Below, piece by piece: positions 62,355 to 64,000 of a stretch of DNA of 64,000 nucleotides; the stretch's first letter is position 1; each line of letters starts with the position of its first letter. Below the pieces are notes generated by a model, which was not told the DNA's origin, searched no databases, and saw only the letters and a program-made list of their open reading frames with translations. Source of the DNA: JAENWD01 sp963837165 (GTDB lineage Bacteria; Acidobacteriota; Vicinamibacteria; Vicinamibacterales; JAENWD01); NCBI GenBank assembly GCA_963837165.1, contig CAWIMD010000008.1:28895-92894 (forward strand). The letters are read 5' to 3'. A program made the translations under genes and the position numbers.

Positions 62355-62834
62355 TCAACCTGGGAGATCCTCCAGTCGTTTTGCGGCGCGCTGGCCGCGC
62401 AGCAGGCCAGTGGACTGGCCGACTTCGATGAGATATCCGTCTGGGTCCCGCATGTAGCAGCGGACTTCCGCTCCCCGGTCGATCGGCGGCGTCACGAACT
62501 CCGCCCCTTTCGCCTTCCACTCCTCGTAGCATCCTTGGATGTCGGCAACTCGCAAATTCATGAACATTGACGTCGTGTTTCCGGCCTGGTAGTCGACGAC
62601 CGAGATATCCGGCTTGTCCGGAGTGGGTGGTCCGCCAGGGTTCATGATGATCCACGAATTGGACAGCTTCACAATGCAAGGATTCTCGTCCATGACGACG
62701 GTGCCGCCCAAGACGCGCGAATAGAAGTCACGGGATCTCGCCACCTTGCGGACGGTGATGAACAACGCCACACGAATGCCTTCGTTGGGCGCAGGGAGAT
62801 TGGCGAAGTCGATACCTGGCATAGGCTCCGCCAT
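62355..62834 (-). CDS. VOC-superfamily (glyoxalase-like) protein
   Basis: The protein is 159 residues. The start at 62834 has AAGGAG six nt upstream. The beta-alpha-beta-beta-beta repeat is visible in VALFITVRKVARSRDFYSRVLGGTVVMDE and MFMNLRVADIQGCYEEWKAKGAEFVTPP, ending RCYMRDPDGYLIEVGQS, the typical metal-binding C-terminal strand. The substrate is unknown; bleomycin-resistance-like, dioxygenase or lyase functions are all possible. Confidence 0.9.
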   Translation of the reverse strand: MAEPMPGIDFANLPAPNEGIRVALFITVRKVARSRDFYSRVLGGTVVMDENPCIVKLSNSWIIMNPGGPPTPDKPDISVVDYQAGNTTSMFMNLRVADIQGCYEEWKAKGAEFVTPPIDRGAEVRCYMRDPDGYLIEVGQSTGLLRGQRAAKRLEDLPG

Positions 62835-62929
62835 GAAATGCTCCTTGCCCCCCAAGTCGGTCTAATGCGCGTTCGCCGAGGCTTGCCGAGCGGATCGTCC
62901 AGCCAAGGCCGCCAGAACGTGAAGCGGGA

Positions 62930-63142
62930 TCAGATCTGTAAGCGTTGTAGAAAGGTCGCGTCCTCGTTGTACAAGGGAATATCGTCCAACTCGAGCACCA
63001 TGATATCTAGCGCTGACGGCGCGAGTTCCGTCGCCGCGCGGAGGAGCGCGCGGTTGTAGGAAGCGCGCCGCAGACTGCCGGCGAATGCCACGACGTTGAA
63101 TACGCGACCCCCACTCGCCACCGTACCGGAATCGTCCATCAC
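62930..63142 (-). pseudogene. Truncated NADPH-dependent FMN reductase
   Basis: Only the first 70 or so residues of a flavodoxin-like reductase are present: VVAFAGSLRRASYNRALLRAATELAP, with the FMN phosphate loop, and IMVLELDDIPLYNED. A stop then follows, and no frame downstream continues the family before the VOC gene. Complete members have about 180 residues, so this is a deletion remnant. Confidence 0.75.
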
Positions 63143-63178
63143 GCCTCACTCACGTCGGGCCGCTGCCTGCGACAGAGG

Positions 63179-64000
63179 TCACGACTCGGCCAGTACTCGA
63201 TGCACGAACGAAATAGCGATCGAGCCTTCGCCGACAGCGGACGCCACGCGCTTGACGTTGCCGCACCGGACGTCGCCCACGGCGAATACGCCCGGACGCG
63301 AGGTTTCGAGCAGGTGAGGTGAGCGCCCGAGCGGCCACCGGGCAGCTGCCAGGTCTTCCGACATCAAATCCGGTCCGGTCTTGATGAAGCCTTTCGCGTC
63401 GAGCGCGACACATCCATTCAGCCACGCACTATTCGCGTCCGCTCCTGTCATCAGGAACACATGCTTGATGTCGTGACTCGTGACAGCCCCTGTGCCGTCA
63501 CGCCAGTGCACACGTTCCAGATGCCCATTTCCCTCGAAAGCGACAATCTCGGTTCTCGACCTGATCTGGATCGTTGGCGTCTCTTCAATCCGACGAAGCA
63601 GATATCGCGACATGCTCTCCGAAAGACTGTTCGCCCGGACGAGCACATGGACGAGTCTCCCAGCCTGAGCAAGAAACAATGCAGCCTGGCCCGCCGAGTT
63701 GGCGCCACCGACGACGATGACTTCGTTGCAGTCGCCGAGTTGCGCTTCCTCCATGAACGTCGCGTTGTAGTAGACACCGGCGCCTTCGAATTGAGCGAGA
63801 TTCCCGAGGACAGGCTTTCGGTATCGGGCTCCTGTGGCGATGATCACCTGTACGGGCCGAAATGGTCGCGCCGTCGTCCGTTCTGACAGCGTAGGGCGGT
63901 TGTTCGCAGATCAGCTCTGCTGCGCCTTTCGCGATCATAACCTCCGCGCCAAACTTCTGCGCCTGCGCATAAGCCCGGTCGGCCAGTTCCTGGCCTGAAA
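63179..64000 (-). CDS. FAD-dependent thioredoxin-reductase-like protein, 5' end outside window, apparent +1 frameshift
   Basis: The visible part from the right edge begins SGQELADRAYAQAQKFGAEVMIAKGAAEL. It continues to TISART, then shifts frame into VIIATGARYRKPVLGNLAQFEGAGVYYNAT, VIVVGGANSAGQAALFLAQAG (NADPH loop) and GVFAVGDVRCGNVKRVASAVGEGS (FAD C-terminal motif). Dropping one C of CC at 63847-63848 (plus strand) joins the two. The usual redox CxxC is not seen after YYNATFMEEAQ, which fits the Cys-less TrxR-like branch often fused to cyclic-nucleotide or other sensor domains. It follows the flavin-reductase remnant. Confidence 0.88.

Noticed and set aside
62862..63149. Alternative frame continuing the flavin reductase
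   Set aside because: None of the three frames after the stop shows the expected flavodoxin-like continuation, so a simple frameshift does not explain the truncation.

Overview
This is a G+C-rich, densely coded chromosomal segment that most resembles Acidobacteriota, probably the Vicinamibacteria. The basis is family content, not a database search. At least six proteins carry the acidobacterial VWFA-related domain (TIGR03436 type). There is an Oar-like TonB-dependent receptor with a carboxypeptidase-regulatory N-domain, and there are many FG-GAP/TPR envelope proteins and Ser/Thr kinases with TPR tails. A 4.5S RNA-dnaX-ybaB-recR housekeeping block and a tRNA-Ser show this is chromosome rather than phage or plasmid.

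Layout. 1-15.1 kb: exported proteins. These are a partial VWA protein, two paralogous single-heme FG-GAP proteins, a VWFA protein, a TPR-TPR-VWFA operon, and a TonB-dependent receptor with its own terminator and a palindromic upstream site. 15.7-23.6 kb: an IclR regulator, a membrane-anchored pentaheme cytochrome with TPR repeats, and a TPR/FG-GAP/ASPIC-UnbV giant. 23.7-30.1 kb: three tandem VWFA paralogs, two of which share a gene-conversion tract. 30.3-35.3 kb: a Ser/Thr kinase followed 7 nt later by xylB and then a frameshifted xylA. 35.4-39.35 kb (minus): ffs-dnaX-ybaB-recR-DUF4203-osmC. 39.5-50.7 kb: a KdgK-like sugar kinase, a frameshifted HD-GYP response regulator, divergent pncB/pncA (NAD salvage), a winged-helix regulator, an S46 peptidase coupled to an SDR, and a second Ser/Thr kinase coupled to a DinB-like protein. 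50.8-54.2 kb: a tight kaiC-kaiB-kaiB-histidine kinase operon. 54.2-60.2 kb: a sugar-dehydrogenase/FG-GAP protein, a small Cys4 protein, a secreted protein and another VWFA-like protein. 60.3 kb to the end: tRNA-Ser(GGA), then a visibly less G+C-rich stretch with a VioB-like ferritin protein, a VOC protein, a truncated flavin reductase and a partial flavin disulfide reductase.

Three kinds of non-coding structure recur. (1) GTAG-led hairpins occur in eight clusters, with compensatory stem changes; they look like REP/BIME elements. (2) GGGGACTGTCCCC palindromes form a second dispersed family. (3) Arrays of 7-8 bp tandem units sit directly in front of several genes. A TANNNT box 6-9 nt before the start codon of at least six genes suggests leaderless transcription. 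Four genes (xylA, the HD-GYP regulator, the sugar dehydrogenase/FG-GAP protein and the flavin reductase at the right edge) are each broken by one extra base in a G/C run. That pattern looks more like consensus error than gene decay.
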